Source: Pseudoduganella ginsengisoli (GTDB taxonomy: Bacteria > Pseudomonadota > Gammaproteobacteria > Burkholderiales > Burkholderiaceae_D). Taken from it: DNA of 64,000 nt. The stretch is from the NCBI RefSeq assembly GCF_009720865.1, contig NZ_WNLA01000002.1, positions 1 to 64,000 of the forward strand, given 5' to 3'. Positions 47,193-56,580 of this stretch are shown piece by piece. Below the pieces are notes generated by a model that did not search any database, was not told the origin of the DNA, and was given only the letters and a program-made list of their open reading frames with translations. A program made the position numbers and the translations under genes. Positions within the stretch are counted from its first letter, which is position 1; the number at the start of each line of letters is the position of its first letter.

Positions 47193-47623
47193 CGCGGTTC
47201 ACCGTCTCTTGCGCCCTGCTGCTGGCGGGCTTGGCTTTTCAAGCGCAGGCAGCTCCCTGCCTGCGCGTTGATGACCACCCTGTCACATTGCACGGCATGG
47301 TCGTCATTCAAACTTTTTACGGTCCGCCGGGCTATGGCGAAACGCCAAAAACTGACCGTAGGGAGACACAAGGCTTGCTGAAGCTGGATGCGCCTGTCTG
47401 CATCGGCGTGTCGGACGCCGATGGGGTGGTGACAGAAACGCAGCAATCGATGGTCACGATGGTCCCGCCGGCAAAAGTCAGCCTCAAGCACTACCGGGGC
47501 AAGAAAGTTACCGCCAGCGGCAGCCTGTTTCAGGCCGTGACGGGGCATCACCATACCGATGTGTTAATCGACGTGGAGCACATCGACGTGGCTAAGCAAA
47601 AAGGCATCGAAGGTATTCTGTAA
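47189..47623 (+). CDS. secreted DUF4431-like protein
   Basis: A 144-residue protein with signal peptide MTRFTVSCALLLAGLAFQAQA. The mature part has VTLHGMVVIQTFYGPPGYGE, LDAPVCIGV, GKKVTASGSLFQA and GHHHTDVLIDV. These blocks match DUF4431, a periplasmic OB-like fold of unknown function. It is translationally coupled to the membrane protein upstream and converges on the SRAP gene, with 10 bases between stops. Confidence 0.78.
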   Translation: MTRFTVSCALLLAGLAFQAQAAPCLRVDDHPVTLHGMVVIQTFYGPPGYGETPKTDRRETQGLLKLDAPVCIGVSDADGVVTETQQSMVTMVPPAKVSLKHYRGKKVTASGSLFQAVTGHHHTDVLIDVEHIDVAKQKGIEGIL

Positions 47624-47633
47624 CAGCGGACAC

Positions 47634-48305
47634 TCACTCCGCCAGCGGCACAATTAATTCTTCCCCGTCATTGCCCGCCCGGTTCAACGCCGGGCTGACC
47701 TTGTACCACTCAAACTCTTCCGGCCCCAGCGCCATCGAACGGGCCAGCATTTCCGCCTGTTCGGTGGACAGGTCCGGATCCAGCCACACGGCCGCATCGG
47801 CGGCATTCAGGCAAACGGGGCGGCGGTCGTGGATATCGACCATGCCGCCCGCACTGTCGGCCGTGATCAGCACGAAGCCGGACTCCGCCTTGTGTTCCTT
47901 GAACGGCCCGAAGTTGGCCAGCGCCAGCATGAAAATGGGTTCGCGGTCTTTGCGGTGGATGTGCCACGGCTGGCGGTGGCCTTTTTCGCCTGTCCATTCA
48001 TACCAGCCATAGGCCGGCACCAGCGCCCGCCCCGTCTTCAGCAAGCGGCCCCAGTAGTTATTCGTGATTTTTTCCAGCCGCGCGTTGTAGGCGATCGGCA
48101 ATTTCTCGGCAGCCCAGCGCGCCCGGTAGCCCCAGAACAAATCATCCACGACCAGTTGCCCGTCTTCCATATGCATGATGGGACGGTAGGTGCCCGGCGC
48201 GGCATTGACGGTAGGCATGGCTTCGCTGCGGATGGCCGCGTCGGCCCAGCCGAACGCGGCGACAAAGCGCCGCGCGATATCATTTTGATCAAAGCGTCCA
48301 CACAT
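47634..48305 (-). CDS. SRAP-family (YedK/HMCES) abasic-site crosslinking protein
   Basis: A 223-residue SRAP protein. After removal of Met1 the N-terminal MCGRF exposes Cys2, which forms a thiazolidine link with abasic sites in single-stranded DNA. Other conserved blocks are YNARLEKI (Asn that stacks at the site), CLNAADAAVWLDP, PAYGWYEW (active-site Glu region) and VDIHDRRPV with the conserved histidine. The role is protection of abasic sites at replication forks. ATG 48305 gives this canonical start; an upstream in-frame extension would abolish it. Confidence 0.95.
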   Translation of the reverse strand: MCGRFDQNDIARRFVAAFGWADAAIRSEAMPTVNAAPGTYRPIMHMEDGQLVVDDLFWGYRARWAAEKLPIAYNARLEKITNNYWGRLLKTGRALVPAYGWYEWTGEKGHRQPWHIHRKDREPIFMLALANFGPFKEHKAESGFVLITADSAGGMVDIHDRRPVCLNAADAAVWLDPDLSTEQAEMLARSMALGPEEFEWYKVSPALNRAGNDGEELIVPLAE

Positions 48306-48340
48306 GCCGCGATGATAGCAGCATGTTAAAAACGTGACGA

Positions 48341-49474
48341 TTAATCCGTGCGGCCCGTGCCCTGCCACACGACCGCGTCATCCACCGTATATAACTGGCA
48401 TGGCTGCGCACTCTTGGACTGGCAGGCCGCCAGCGCATTGCGGCGCGGGTCTTCGCCCTCTTCCGCCCAGCCCCACGCGCCACTGGCCGACACGGCAAAG
48501 GCGCGCGGCATTTGCCGGTTCAGGAAATCTTTATAAGCAACACGCCCATTGGCGGCCAGATAAGGCAGCGCCGATACATCTTCCACTGCCGCGTAATGGC
48601 TGGGCGCCTGCGCGCCAGGATCGGCCAGCGCATAGCGCTCCTGGAATGGCATGCCGATGCGTTCCATGAAACGCGCCGCTTCGGGCAGCCACACGGCTTC
48701 GCCATCGCGGCTGGCCAGCATCGTGTGCGCATCGCGTTTAAATGGGCCAAACGCCACCAGTTCCGCACGGCCGCCCGCGCCCGTGTACGCATGGTGCATG
48801 CGGCCAGCCAGCGCAGGCGGGAAATACTGGTCATTGGCGCCATACATCCACAGGCTGGCCACCTTGCTGCGGCGGCCATATTCGCCAAATGCGCGCACCA
48901 GCGCTTCCTGCCAGTCGCACGTGCCGCCCACCATCTTCAAGCCGCCGGCAAAATTCATGACGCCGCGCACACCCGGCATGCTTTGCGTGGCCAACGCCAT
49001 CGTGGCCAGCCCGCCATACGACTGGCCCGCCACCACGATATGCTGCGCATCGATCCAGTCCTGGCGGCTGGCGTAGCGGATCACGTCGCGCACATCATTG
49101 GCTTGCGTATAGCCATTGGCCGTCATGTTGCAGCCATGCTCAATGTATTTACCTGTGGAATTGGAAAAGCCCGTGCGCATCGGCACCATCACGGCATAGC
49201 CGCGCCGCACGAACGCGCTGGCCATATACACAAAGCGGTCGCGCGACTGCAATTTCGGGTCGCCAGCCGCCTTGCCATGGTTAATCACCAGCAAGGGAAA
49301 CGGGCCCGGCCCATCCGGCTTGTACACGGTGGTTTCCAGCGACACCGCCAGATTCGGCCCTGCCGGAACACGGATCACCTCTTCATTCAAATGCGTAGCA
49401 GGCAACGCCGCCATGGCGGGCACTGCGGATAACACGGCCAGGGCGGCGGCAAGGCGTCGGACGGCGGCAAACAT
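48341..49474 (-). CDS. secreted alpha/beta hydrolase (dienelactone hydrolase-like)
   Basis: A 377-residue secreted hydrolase. The signal peptide ends near AMA (about residue 22). The core shows LVINHGKAAG (oxyanion region), VVAGQSYGGLA with the nucleophile serine, MYGANDQYFPP with the acid and RDAHTMLA with the histidine. The last about 110 residues contain a cysteine pair (ACQSKSAQPC). It probably cleaves esters or peptides in the periplasm. ATG 49474 was chosen over a longer frame because it gives a proper signal peptide. It is divergent from the DUF4331 operon. Confidence 0.85.
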   Translation of the reverse strand: MFAAVRRLAAALAVLSAVPAMAALPATHLNEEVIRVPAGPNLAVSLETTVYKPDGPGPFPLLVINHGKAAGDPKLQSRDRFVYMASAFVRRGYAVMVPMRTGFSNSTGKYIEHGCNMTANGYTQANDVRDVIRYASRQDWIDAQHIVVAGQSYGGLATMALATQSMPGVRGVMNFAGGLKMVGGTCDWQEALVRAFGEYGRRSKVASLWMYGANDQYFPPALAGRMHHAYTGAGGRAELVAFGPFKRDAHTMLASRDGEAVWLPEAARFMERIGMPFQERYALADPGAQAPSHYAAVEDVSALPYLAANGRVAYKDFLNRQMPRAFAVSASGAWGWAEEGEDPRRNALAACQSKSAQPCQLYTVDDAVVWQGTGRTD

Positions 49475-49610
49475 GCGGTGATTCGCTCCGGAAATTGATT
49501 GAGGCAAAGAGTCTCGATGATGCCGCCTGCCTTTTTTCAAGGCAATACCAGAAGGGAAAGTTCCGCAAAAAAATGTCCGCGCCATAGCGAACAAATAATT
49601 TTGATTTTTT

Positions 49611-49639
49611 TGAATCCAGTAGCGCACGCGCCCCGTATA
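49611..49639 (+). promoter_or_regulatory. candidate ECF-type promoter of the DUF4331 operon
   Basis: TGAATCC (49611-49617), 16 bases, then CGTATA (49634-49639) resembles the AACC/CGTA style of extracytoplasmic-function sigma promoters. It lies about 46 bases before the start at 49685. The assignment is tentative, as no matching sequence is found before the sigma gene itself. Confidence 0.3.
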
Positions 49640-49684
49640 TGCCGGTGCAGTCCTGACCAATCACCGATCACCATGGGGGTAGAA

Positions 49685-51178
49685 ATGACCAGAGTTACCG
49701 CACGGGCACTGTTGCTTGCCCAATTACTGGCCGCTGCATGCGCACCGGCCGCCATCGCGTCCAGCCACCGCGAAGCGCCTTTCATCACGCGGCATCCGAA
49801 GACCGACGCCACGGATTTCTACATGTTCCGCAGCTATGAGCCGGGACGCGCCGATTACGTCACGCTGATCGCCAACTACGTCCCGCTGCAAGATGCATAT
49901 GGCGGCCCGAATTTCTTCCAGCTCGACCCGGACGCGCTGTATGAAATCCACATCGATAACAATGGCGACGCCAGGGAAGACCTCACGTTCCAGTTCCGCT
50001 TCGCCAATACCAACAAGGATGCGCAATTCACGGTAGGCGGCAAGAAAGTGTCGATCCCGCTGGTGGTCAACGGCGGCGCCGTGGCCGACGTCAACGCTGC
50101 CGGCGCCAATGTGCGGGAAACCTACACCGTCAGCGTGGTACGCGGCGACCGGCGTTCCGGCACGCGCAGCCCCGTCACCAATGCCAGCGGCGGCAGCGCC
50201 ACGTTTGACAAACCGCTCGACAACATCGGCAACAAGACCATCCCGAATTACGCCGCGTACGCCGCCAAGCATATTTATGACGTCAACATTCCCGGCTGCG
50301 GCAAGACGGCCCGCATGTTTGTCGGCCAGCGCAAGGACCCGTTTGCTGTCAACCTCGGCGAAACGTTTGACTTGATCAACATTAAAGCGCCCGCCGTGGA
50401 ATTCGCCGCCAATGCGGAACGCGCCGCGCGCGATGACCTGGACGACAAGAACGTCACCACCATTGCGCTGGAAGTGGCCGCATCGTGCCTGACCGCCGCA
50501 GGCGGCAGCGACCCCGTCATCGGCGGCTGGACCACGGCCAGCCTGCGCCAGGGCCGGCTGCTCAACCCGACGCCGTCGGCCACGGCAAGTGCATCGAAGG
50601 AAGGCGGCGCGTGGACCCAGGTGTCGCGCCTCGGCATGCCGCTGGTGAATGAAGTGGTGATCGGCTTGAAAGACAAGGACCGCTTCAACCACAGCAAACC
50701 ATCGGGCGATGCGCAATTCGCCGATTACGTGACCAATCCCACCTTGCCCGCGCTGATTGAAGTGCTGTATGGCTCCGCCGGCGCGAAAGCCCCCACCAAC
50801 TTCCCCCGCAACGACCTGGTGGCGGCCTTCCTCACGGGTGTCAAAGGCTTGAACCAGCCGGCCACCGTCACGCCATCGGAAATGCTGCGGCTGAACACGT
50901 CCATCGCACCGGTGGCCATGGGCGCGCAAAAGCGTCTCGGCGTCATCGATGGCGACAATGCCGGCTTCCCCAATGGCCGCCGCCCTGGCGACGACGTGGT
51001 CGACATTGCCTTGCGCGTCGTCATGGGCAAGCTGTGCACGCTGAACCTGGGCTGCGCGCCGTCCGACGCGCCGGCCGGCGCGATCCGTTTTACTGACGGC
51101 GCTTACCTCGACGACAGCGCCTTCACGGCTGCCTTCCCGTACCTGAAAACGCCGCTGGCCGGCTCGCCACAGCGCTAA
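49685..51178 (+). CDS. secreted DUF4331 protein
   Basis: A 497-residue exported protein. The signal peptide is followed by the DUF4331 hallmark SSHREAPFITRHPKTDATDFYMF. That hallmark is given here as the blocks SSHREAPFI and DATDFYMFRSYEPG. ANYVPLQDAYGGPNFFQLD and YEIHIDNNGDAREDLTFQF follow. The C-terminal half has RLGMPLVNEVVIGLKDKD and NFPRNDLVAAFLTG. The family function is unknown. ATG 49685 is preferred to ATG 49673 because of a GGGGGT ribosome site at good spacing. It heads an operon with a lipoprotein, TPR protein, HupE-like protein and TonB receptor. Confidence 0.88.
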   Translation: MTRVTARALLLAQLLAAACAPAAIASSHREAPFITRHPKTDATDFYMFRSYEPGRADYVTLIANYVPLQDAYGGPNFFQLDPDALYEIHIDNNGDAREDLTFQFRFANTNKDAQFTVGGKKVSIPLVVNGGAVADVNAAGANVRETYTVSVVRGDRRSGTRSPVTNASGGSATFDKPLDNIGNKTIPNYAAYAAKHIYDVNIPGCGKTARMFVGQRKDPFAVNLGETFDLINIKAPAVEFAANAERAARDDLDDKNVTTIALEVAASCLTAAGGSDPVIGGWTTASLRQGRLLNPTPSATASASKEGGAWTQVSRLGMPLVNEVVIGLKDKDRFNHSKPSGDAQFADYVTNPTLPALIEVLYGSAGAKAPTNFPRNDLVAAFLTGVKGLNQPATVTPSEMLRLNTSIAPVAMGAQKRLGVIDGDNAGFPNGRRPGDDVVDIALRVVMGKLCTLNLGCAPSDAPAGAIRFTDGAYLDDSAFTAAFPYLKTPLAGSPQR

Positions 51179-51189
51179 CGGAGGCTGCC

Positions 51190-51432
51190 ATGAAAATCTT
51201 TCACATGATGGCCGCCGCCTTATTGCTGGCGCTGGCCGCCTGCGGGGGTGGCAGTACGGATACGCCGCCAACCGCCAACCCGCCCGTGGTGACGCCTCCC
51301 GCCACCATGCTGGACGCGTTCGTCAAGGCCGTACAGGGATATCTCGGCATCGCACCGGATACGGAACCTGCCGACGTCGCCGGCGCCTCCGTGACGGAAC
51401 CTGACAACACGGAACCTGAAAAAGTCGAGTAG
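51190..51432 (+). CDS. small lipoprotein in the DUF4331 operon
   Basis: An 80-residue lipoprotein. The lipobox LALAAC gives the lipidated Cys19, followed by a GGGS and Thr/Pro-rich linker (TDTPPTANPPVVTPP). Next comes a short helix, MLDAFVKAVQGYLGI, and an acidic tail rich in Glu, Pro, Asp and Thr. It is likely anchored in the outer membrane. It starts 11 bases after the DUF4331 stop. No family is recognised. Confidence 0.8.
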   Translation: MKIFHMMAAALLLALAACGGGSTDTPPTANPPVVTPPATMLDAFVKAVQGYLGIAPDTEPADVAGASVTEPDNTEPEKVE

Positions 51433-51437
51433 CAGCA

Positions 51438-51468
51438 GCGGCGCGTGGCGTCCGCCGCCACGCGCCGC
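51438..51468 (+). other. strong intercistronic hairpin
   Basis: A perfect 13-bp GC stem (51438-51450 with 51456-51468) and a 5-base loop separate the lipoprotein and TPR genes. It has no T tract. It may stabilise or attenuate the transcript inside the operon. Confidence 0.6.
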
Positions 51469-51496
51469 CATCCTGCGAGCCTGCCTGGAGAACCAC

Positions 51497-52675
51497 ATGA
51501 ACCTGAGCACCCTGCTGCTTGCCCTGCCATTGGCGGCAGCCGCCTTGCCGGCCATTGCGGCGCCGTATACACCCGCTACCGGTGAAGAAATCATCGCCAC
51601 GCTGCCGCGCCGCGCCGATCCGCGCGTGCAGGCGTTAAACACATTACGGTCACAGTTGTCCGCCAATCCCCGTAACGTGGCGCTGGCCGCACAACTGGCG
51701 CAGCAGCACATTGCACTGGGCCGCGCGCTGGCGGACCCGCGCCACTATGGCCACGCGCAAGCGGCGCTGGCGCCATGGTGGCATGACACGGCGCCTCCCG
51801 CCGCCATCCGCCTGCTGCGCGCCACGCTGCTGCAATCGTCCCATCACTATCAGCAAGCGCTGGCCGACCTCGACGCCATTGTACGAACGGATAAAAGCAA
51901 TGCGCAGGCATGGCTGACGCGCGCCACCGTACTGGCGGTCACGGGCGACCACGCGCAAGCCACTGCCAGCTGCGCCCACCTGGCTGCCCTTGCCGACGAT
52001 CTGGCGACGGCGGCATGCCTGGCGGGCGCTGCCACGTCGGCAGCCGGCATTGCCGCCAGCGAACGGTTGCTGGATATCGCACTGGCGCGCGGCGCAAACG
52101 TCCCGGCAGACGAAATGGCGTGGGCGCAAACCGTATCGGCTGAATTGGCGCAGCGGCGTGGCAACGCCGGCGCCGCCGATCTGCGCTACCGCGCCGCGCT
52201 GGCCACGGCGCCTGGCGACACGTATTGCCTGGCGGCCTATGCGGACTTCCTGCTGGCGCAGCGCCATGCCGCGCAGGCGCTGGCGCTGGCCGCCCCCCAT
52301 GTCCGCACCGACGCCCTGCTGCTGCGCCACGCGCTGGCGCTGAAACAGCTGGGGCAAACGCAGCGGCTACGCGCCGATATCACGGAATTGTCGGCCCGCT
52401 TCGATGCCGCGCAACGCCGGGGCGACCGCGTGCACCAGCGCGAGCAAGCCATCTTTACGCTGCATTTGCTGAACAATCCGCAGCAGGCGCTGGTGCTGGC
52501 GCAGGAAAACTGGACCATACAAAAGGAAGCGGCCGATGCGCGCATCGTGCTGCAGGCCGCACAGGCGGCGCACAATCCCGCCGCCGCCGAACCGGTGCTG
52601 CAATGGCTGGTCCGCACCGGCTTTGAAAGCAAGGAACTGCAAGCGCTGGCCAGCCAGCTAAGGAAAACAACATGA
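51497..52675 (+). CDS. secreted TPR-repeat protein
   Basis: A 392-residue protein with signal peptide (cleavage near AIA, residue about 22) followed by helical tetratricopeptide-like repeats over most of its length. Examples are LAQQHIALGRALADPRHYGHAQ and ALADLDAIVRTDKSNAQAWL (each shown as a short block here: HIALGRALADPRHYGHAQ; ALADLDAIVRTDKSNAQ). Ala content is very high. It is probably a periplasmic scaffold for the neighbouring exported proteins. GGAG lies before the ATG, and its stop overlaps the next start (ATGA at 52672-52675). Confidence 0.82.
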   Translation: MNLSTLLLALPLAAAALPAIAAPYTPATGEEIIATLPRRADPRVQALNTLRSQLSANPRNVALAAQLAQQHIALGRALADPRHYGHAQAALAPWWHDTAPPAAIRLLRATLLQSSHHYQQALADLDAIVRTDKSNAQAWLTRATVLAVTGDHAQATASCAHLAALADDLATAACLAGAATSAAGIAASERLLDIALARGANVPADEMAWAQTVSAELAQRRGNAGAADLRYRAALATAPGDTYCLAAYADFLLAQRHAAQALALAAPHVRTDALLLRHALALKQLGQTQRLRADITELSARFDAAQRRGDRVHQREQAIFTLHLLNNPQQALVLAQENWTIQKEAADARIVLQAAQAAHNPAAAEPVLQWLVRTGFESKELQALASQLRKTT

Positions 52676-53823
52676 ATACCCGGCGCTTTCCTGCATGGCG
52701 CACACTGATACTCTTACTGCTGTGCTGCATTTGCCAGCCGGCCTGCGCGCACAAACCCAGCGACAGCTATCTGCTGCTGCGGGTGGACGGCAGCCATGTC
52801 GCAGGCCAGTGGGATATCGCACTGCGCGACCTGGACGATGCCATCGGCCTCGATGGCGATGGCGACGGCCAGCTGACCTGGGATGAATTGCGCGTCCGCC
52901 ACGGCGCCATCGCCGCCTATGCCATGGCGCGCCTGCAGCTGTCGGCAGCCGGTCAACCGTGCCGGCTGGCGCCGCAAGGCCAGCAAGTCGACCGGCACAC
53001 GGATGGCGCCTACACGGTGTTGCGCTTCACGGCAACGTGCGCCGCCCCACTGCAGGCGCTCCACATCGGCTACCGCGCCTTTGCCGACATCGATGCGCAA
53101 CATAAAGGCTTGCTGCGCGTCGAATATGGCGATACCGTGCGCACGGCCATCTTGGGCGCGGACCAGCCGGAACAGACAATTGAACTGGTTCATCCCCATC
53201 CATGGCGCGAATTCCAGACTTATTTGACGCACGGCGCGTGGCATATCTGGATCGGCTACGACCATATTTTATTTTTGCTGTCGCTATTGCTGCCCGCCGT
53301 CCTGGTACGCAGCGGCCAGCGCTGGCAAGCCACGCCTGCGCTGCGGCCTGCGCTGGCTGACGTCGTGAAAACCGTGACAGCTTTTACCGCCGCGCATTCC
53401 ATCACATTGAGCGCTGCCGCCATGGGCGCCGCCACGCTGCCGTCGCGCTGGGTGGAGTCGGCCATTGCGGCCTCCGTCATTGCTGCCGCGCTCAATAACG
53501 TCGTCCCGCTGGTGCAAGGCAGGCGCTGGCTGCTGGCATGCGGCTTTGGCTTGCTGCACGGCTTCGGCTTTGCCGGTGTCCTGGCCGATCTGGGCTTGCC
53601 TGCCGGCGCACGCGCACTGGCGCTGGCCGGATTCAACCTTGGCGTGGAAATCGGCCAGTTGGCCATCGTTGCGCTGTTCGTGCCGCTCGCCTATTATCTG
53701 CGGGCCAGCCCGTGGTATCCCAGGCTTGCGCTGCATGGCGGTTCGCTGGCTATTGCACTACTGGCGGCCGTATGGCTGACAGAGCGCGCCTTTGATATCC
53801 CGCTGTTCAAGGCACTGTTATAA
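52672..53823 (+). CDS. HupE/UreJ-like membrane protein with EF-hand loop
   Basis: A 383-residue protein. After the signal peptide (about 1-26) a periplasmic domain carries a canonical 12-residue EF-hand loop, Asp61 to Glu72 (DGDGDGQLTWDE), suggesting calcium binding. The C-terminal part (about 185-383) has six or seven membrane helices of the HupE/UreJ type. Conserved histidines are in HGAWHIWIGYDHILF and GLLHGFGFAGVLADLG. HupE and UreJ proteins transport nickel or cobalt. It is coupled to the TPR gene upstream and lies 10 bases before the TonB receptor gene. Confidence 0.88.
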   Translation: MNTRRFPAWRTLILLLLCCICQPACAHKPSDSYLLLRVDGSHVAGQWDIALRDLDDAIGLDGDGDGQLTWDELRVRHGAIAAYAMARLQLSAAGQPCRLAPQGQQVDRHTDGAYTVLRFTATCAAPLQALHIGYRAFADIDAQHKGLLRVEYGDTVRTAILGADQPEQTIELVHPHPWREFQTYLTHGAWHIWIGYDHILFLLSLLLPAVLVRSGQRWQATPALRPALADVVKTVTAFTAAHSITLSAAAMGAATLPSRWVESAIAASVIAAALNNVVPLVQGRRWLLACGFGLLHGFGFAGVLADLGLPAGARALALAGFNLGVEIGQLAIVALFVPLAYYLRASPWYPRLALHGGSLAIALLAAVWLTERAFDIPLFKALL

Positions 53824-53833
53824 GGAGCGCCCC

Positions 53834-55849
53834 ATGGCACCACTGCGTCCACTGGCCTTCGCTGCGCTGGCGGTCCCGGCCACTGCCTGTGCACAGGCTG
53901 CGGCTGTACGCGACATGCCGCCTGCCGCAGTGATCACGGTCGCGGGCCATTATGACAACGCGGTCGGCACTTCCGATGCGGCCAGCCACGGCGCCATTTA
54001 TGCGGATTTGCTGGCCGCACGTCCGGCGCTGCGCACGGGTGAATTGCTGGAATTCGTCCCCGGCATGATCGTTACGCAGCACAGCGGCGATGGCAAAGCC
54101 AACCAATACTTCTTGCGCGGGTTTAACCTGGACCACGGCACGGACTTTGCCACCCATGTCGATGGCATGCCTGCCAATATGCGCAGCCATGCGCACGGCC
54201 AGGGTTATACCGACGTCAATTTCCTGATACCGGAACTGGTACAGCGCATTGATTATCGCAAGGGGCCATATTTTGCAGGCGATGGCGATTTTTCATCCGC
54301 AGGGTCGGCCCGTTTCCGCCTGTTCAACCAGCTGCCACAGGATTTAGCTTCCGCCACGGCCGGCAGCAACGGCTACCGGCGCGCGCTGCTGGCAGGCTCA
54401 ACGAACGGCGCCGGCGGCGCACTGCTCTATGCACTGGACTTGGGCCGCAACGATGGTCCGTGGGACGTCCCGGAACGCTTGCGCAAGGCCAACGCCGTAC
54501 TGCGCTACAGCGCAGCCCGTGGCGGCGGCAATTTCACCATCACGGGCATGGCGTACACCAGCCACTGGAACGCCACCGACCAGGTGCCACAGCGCGCCGT
54601 TGATGCCGGTTTGATAGGCCGCTATGGTTCGCTGGCGCCCACCGATGGCGGCAGTACGTCGCGCTTCAGCCTGTCCTCCACGCTGCACCAGCGCAGCGGC
54701 GCGGCATTGCTGGAAGCCGATGCATACGTGGTGCGCTCCATGCTGGATTTGTACAGCGATTTTACTTACCGGCTCGATGATACGGAACGGGGCGACCAGT
54801 TCAACCAGCGCGAACGCCGCACCATGGCGGGCGCCAGCGCATCGCTGGCCTGGCCAGGAACGCTGGGCGGCATCGCGCTGCGTAACAAGGCCGGCGTCCA
54901 GTTGCGGCAAGACTGGCTATCGCCTGTCGGCCTGTATCACACGCAGCAGCGGGTGCGGCTCGATACCGTGCGAGAAGACCGGGTTCGGGAAGGCAGCGCC
55001 GCCGTATATGGCGAAAGCAGCGTGCAATGGCAGCCATGGCTGCGCACTGTGGCGGGGCTGCGGTACGACGCCTACCGCTTCCACGCCAATGGCAGCGAAG
55101 CCGGCGGCAACCGGTTTTCGCCGAAACTGTCGCTGATTGCCGGGCCATGGGACAGCACGGAATATTTTTTCAATATCGGCAAAGGTTTCCACAGCAATGA
55201 TGCGCGCGGCGTCGTGGCCCGGGCAGCGGGCGCCACGCCGCTGGCGGCAACGCGCGGCATGGAACTGGGCTTACGTACGGAAATCATCCCCGGGCTGCAA
55301 AGTTCGCTGGCGCTGTGGCGGTTGCAACTGGATTCAGAACTGGTCTTTGCCGGCGACGCGGGCGACACGGAAGCAGCGCGCGCGAGCCGGCGCCATGGCA
55401 TTGAATGGAACAATCACTATGTGGCCGTGCCAGGCTTGCTGTTTGATCTGGACGTGGCCGCTTCCAGCGCGCGCTATGCCGGCCACGACCCTGCCGGCAG
55501 CCATATCCCGGGCGCGTTGAACAAAGTCGTGTCGTTTGGCGCCACCGTCAACCGGGCTACATGGTTCGGCGCGTTCAACCTGCGCTATTTCGGTCCCCGC
55601 CCATTGGTTGAAAATAACAGTGTGCGTTCCGCTTCGTCGACCTTGGCCTATGCGCGCGCAGGCTACCAGTTCAATGCGAAAACCCGGCTGACGGTGGATA
55701 TCTTCAACCTGTTTAACCGCCGGGGCAGCGACATTGATTATTACTACGCGTCGCGCTTGCCCGGCGAAGCGGACGGCGGCGTGGAAGACCGCCACTTCCA
55801 CCCGGTGGAGCCGCGTTCATGGCGCGTGACGCTGGCGCGGCAATTCTGA
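53834..55849 (+). CDS. TonB-dependent receptor of the DUF4331/HupE operon
   Basis: A 671-residue outer-membrane receptor. The signal peptide ends near CAQA. The plug has LLEFVPGMIVTQHSGDGKAN, FLRGFNLDHGTDFATHVDGM and a His-rich loop NMRSHAHGQGYTD. The barrel ends in RVTLARQF with the terminal phenylalanine. The His-rich plug and the HupE-type partner suggest metal or metal-chelate uptake, which is inference. AAGGAG lies before ATG 53834. It converges with the anti-sigma gene with eight bases between stops. Confidence 0.9.
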   Translation: MAPLRPLAFAALAVPATACAQAAAVRDMPPAAVITVAGHYDNAVGTSDAASHGAIYADLLAARPALRTGELLEFVPGMIVTQHSGDGKANQYFLRGFNLDHGTDFATHVDGMPANMRSHAHGQGYTDVNFLIPELVQRIDYRKGPYFAGDGDFSSAGSARFRLFNQLPQDLASATAGSNGYRRALLAGSTNGAGGALLYALDLGRNDGPWDVPERLRKANAVLRYSAARGGGNFTITGMAYTSHWNATDQVPQRAVDAGLIGRYGSLAPTDGGSTSRFSLSSTLHQRSGAALLEADAYVVRSMLDLYSDFTYRLDDTERGDQFNQRERRTMAGASASLAWPGTLGGIALRNKAGVQLRQDWLSPVGLYHTQQRVRLDTVREDRVREGSAAVYGESSVQWQPWLRTVAGLRYDAYRFHANGSEAGGNRFSPKLSLIAGPWDSTEYFFNIGKGFHSNDARGVVARAAGATPLAATRGMELGLRTEIIPGLQSSLALWRLQLDSELVFAGDAGDTEAARASRRHGIEWNNHYVAVPGLLFDLDVAASSARYAGHDPAGSHIPGALNKVVSFGATVNRATWFGAFNLRYFGPRPLVENNSVRSASSTLAYARAGYQFNAKTRLTVDIFNLFNRRGSDIDYYYASRLPGEADGGVEDRHFHPVEPRSWRVTLARQF

Positions 55850-55857
55850 CGCCCCCA

Positions 55858-56580
55858 TCACATCACTTTCACCCACGTCCCTTTATACAGCACCGGTCCG
55901 GTCGGGCCGTTCGGGTCAGGCGATCCGCCTTTCGGCTCCAGGCTGACGGCCAGCAGCGCCACGTCGTCGCCGACGGCGGCGGCCGTCAACGCCAGTGCGG
56001 CGCTGCGATTGTCCGGCAAGATGCCCAGCGAACGGGGCTTGCCGGCCTTTGTGATGGCCCACAGCTGCAACGTCTTGTCGCCGGCGACCGGCGCGCCGGA
56101 CAGCACACGCACGGCCAGCGTGTGTTGGGCCGTATCGGCCGTCACCACCAGCGCCGCCTGCGCCTTGTCATCCACCAATGTGGCGACCTGTTCCACCACG
56201 GGCCCAGCCGGTCCGCGCAGCGCCACCGTGACGGCCAGCATGGCCGCCACAGCGCCGGATACCAGGCTCAGGCCGCGCCAGAATGCCAGTGAATCGCCCA
56301 GCCGCAGCAGCCAGTCCGGCAACAGCGCTTGCCCGTCATCGGCGGGAATCAAGTGCAGGCGCCGTTCAATGGCATGCCAGACGGCGGGCGGCGGCGTGGC
56401 CGGCGCCGCGAATTCCGCCATGGGAATCAGGCGTCCCTCCCACTGGCCGACAATGCGGCGCAATGCCGCGTCGCGCTGCATCCACCCCTCAAAGCGGCGG
56501 CGCGCGCCGCCTTTCAGCGTGCCCAGCACGTATTCGGCAGCCAGCCGCTCGCATAGCGGCGCATTGTCGCGGATATTCAT
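55858..56580 (-). CDS. anti-sigma factor, RskA type
   Basis: A 240-residue single-pass membrane protein. The cytoplasmic N-terminus has CERLAAEYVLGTLKGGARRRF, the anti-sigma fold of the RskA group without a zinc motif. The membrane helix is at about 103-121, and the periplasmic part has the RskA C-terminal pattern AVRVLSGAPVAGDKTLQLW and GKPRSLGIL. It should hold the ECF sigma factor until regulated proteolysis. Its start overlaps the sigma stop (ATGA at 56577-56580). Confidence 0.9.
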   Translation of the reverse strand: MNIRDNAPLCERLAAEYVLGTLKGGARRRFEGWMQRDAALRRIVGQWEGRLIPMAEFAAPATPPPAVWHAIERRLHLIPADDGQALLPDWLLRLGDSLAFWRGLSLVSGAVAAMLAVTVALRGPAGPVVEQVATLVDDKAQAALVVTADTAQHTLAVRVLSGAPVAGDKTLQLWAITKAGKPRSLGILPDNRSAALALTAAAVGDDVALLAVSLEPKGGSPDPNGPTGPVLYKGTWVKVM

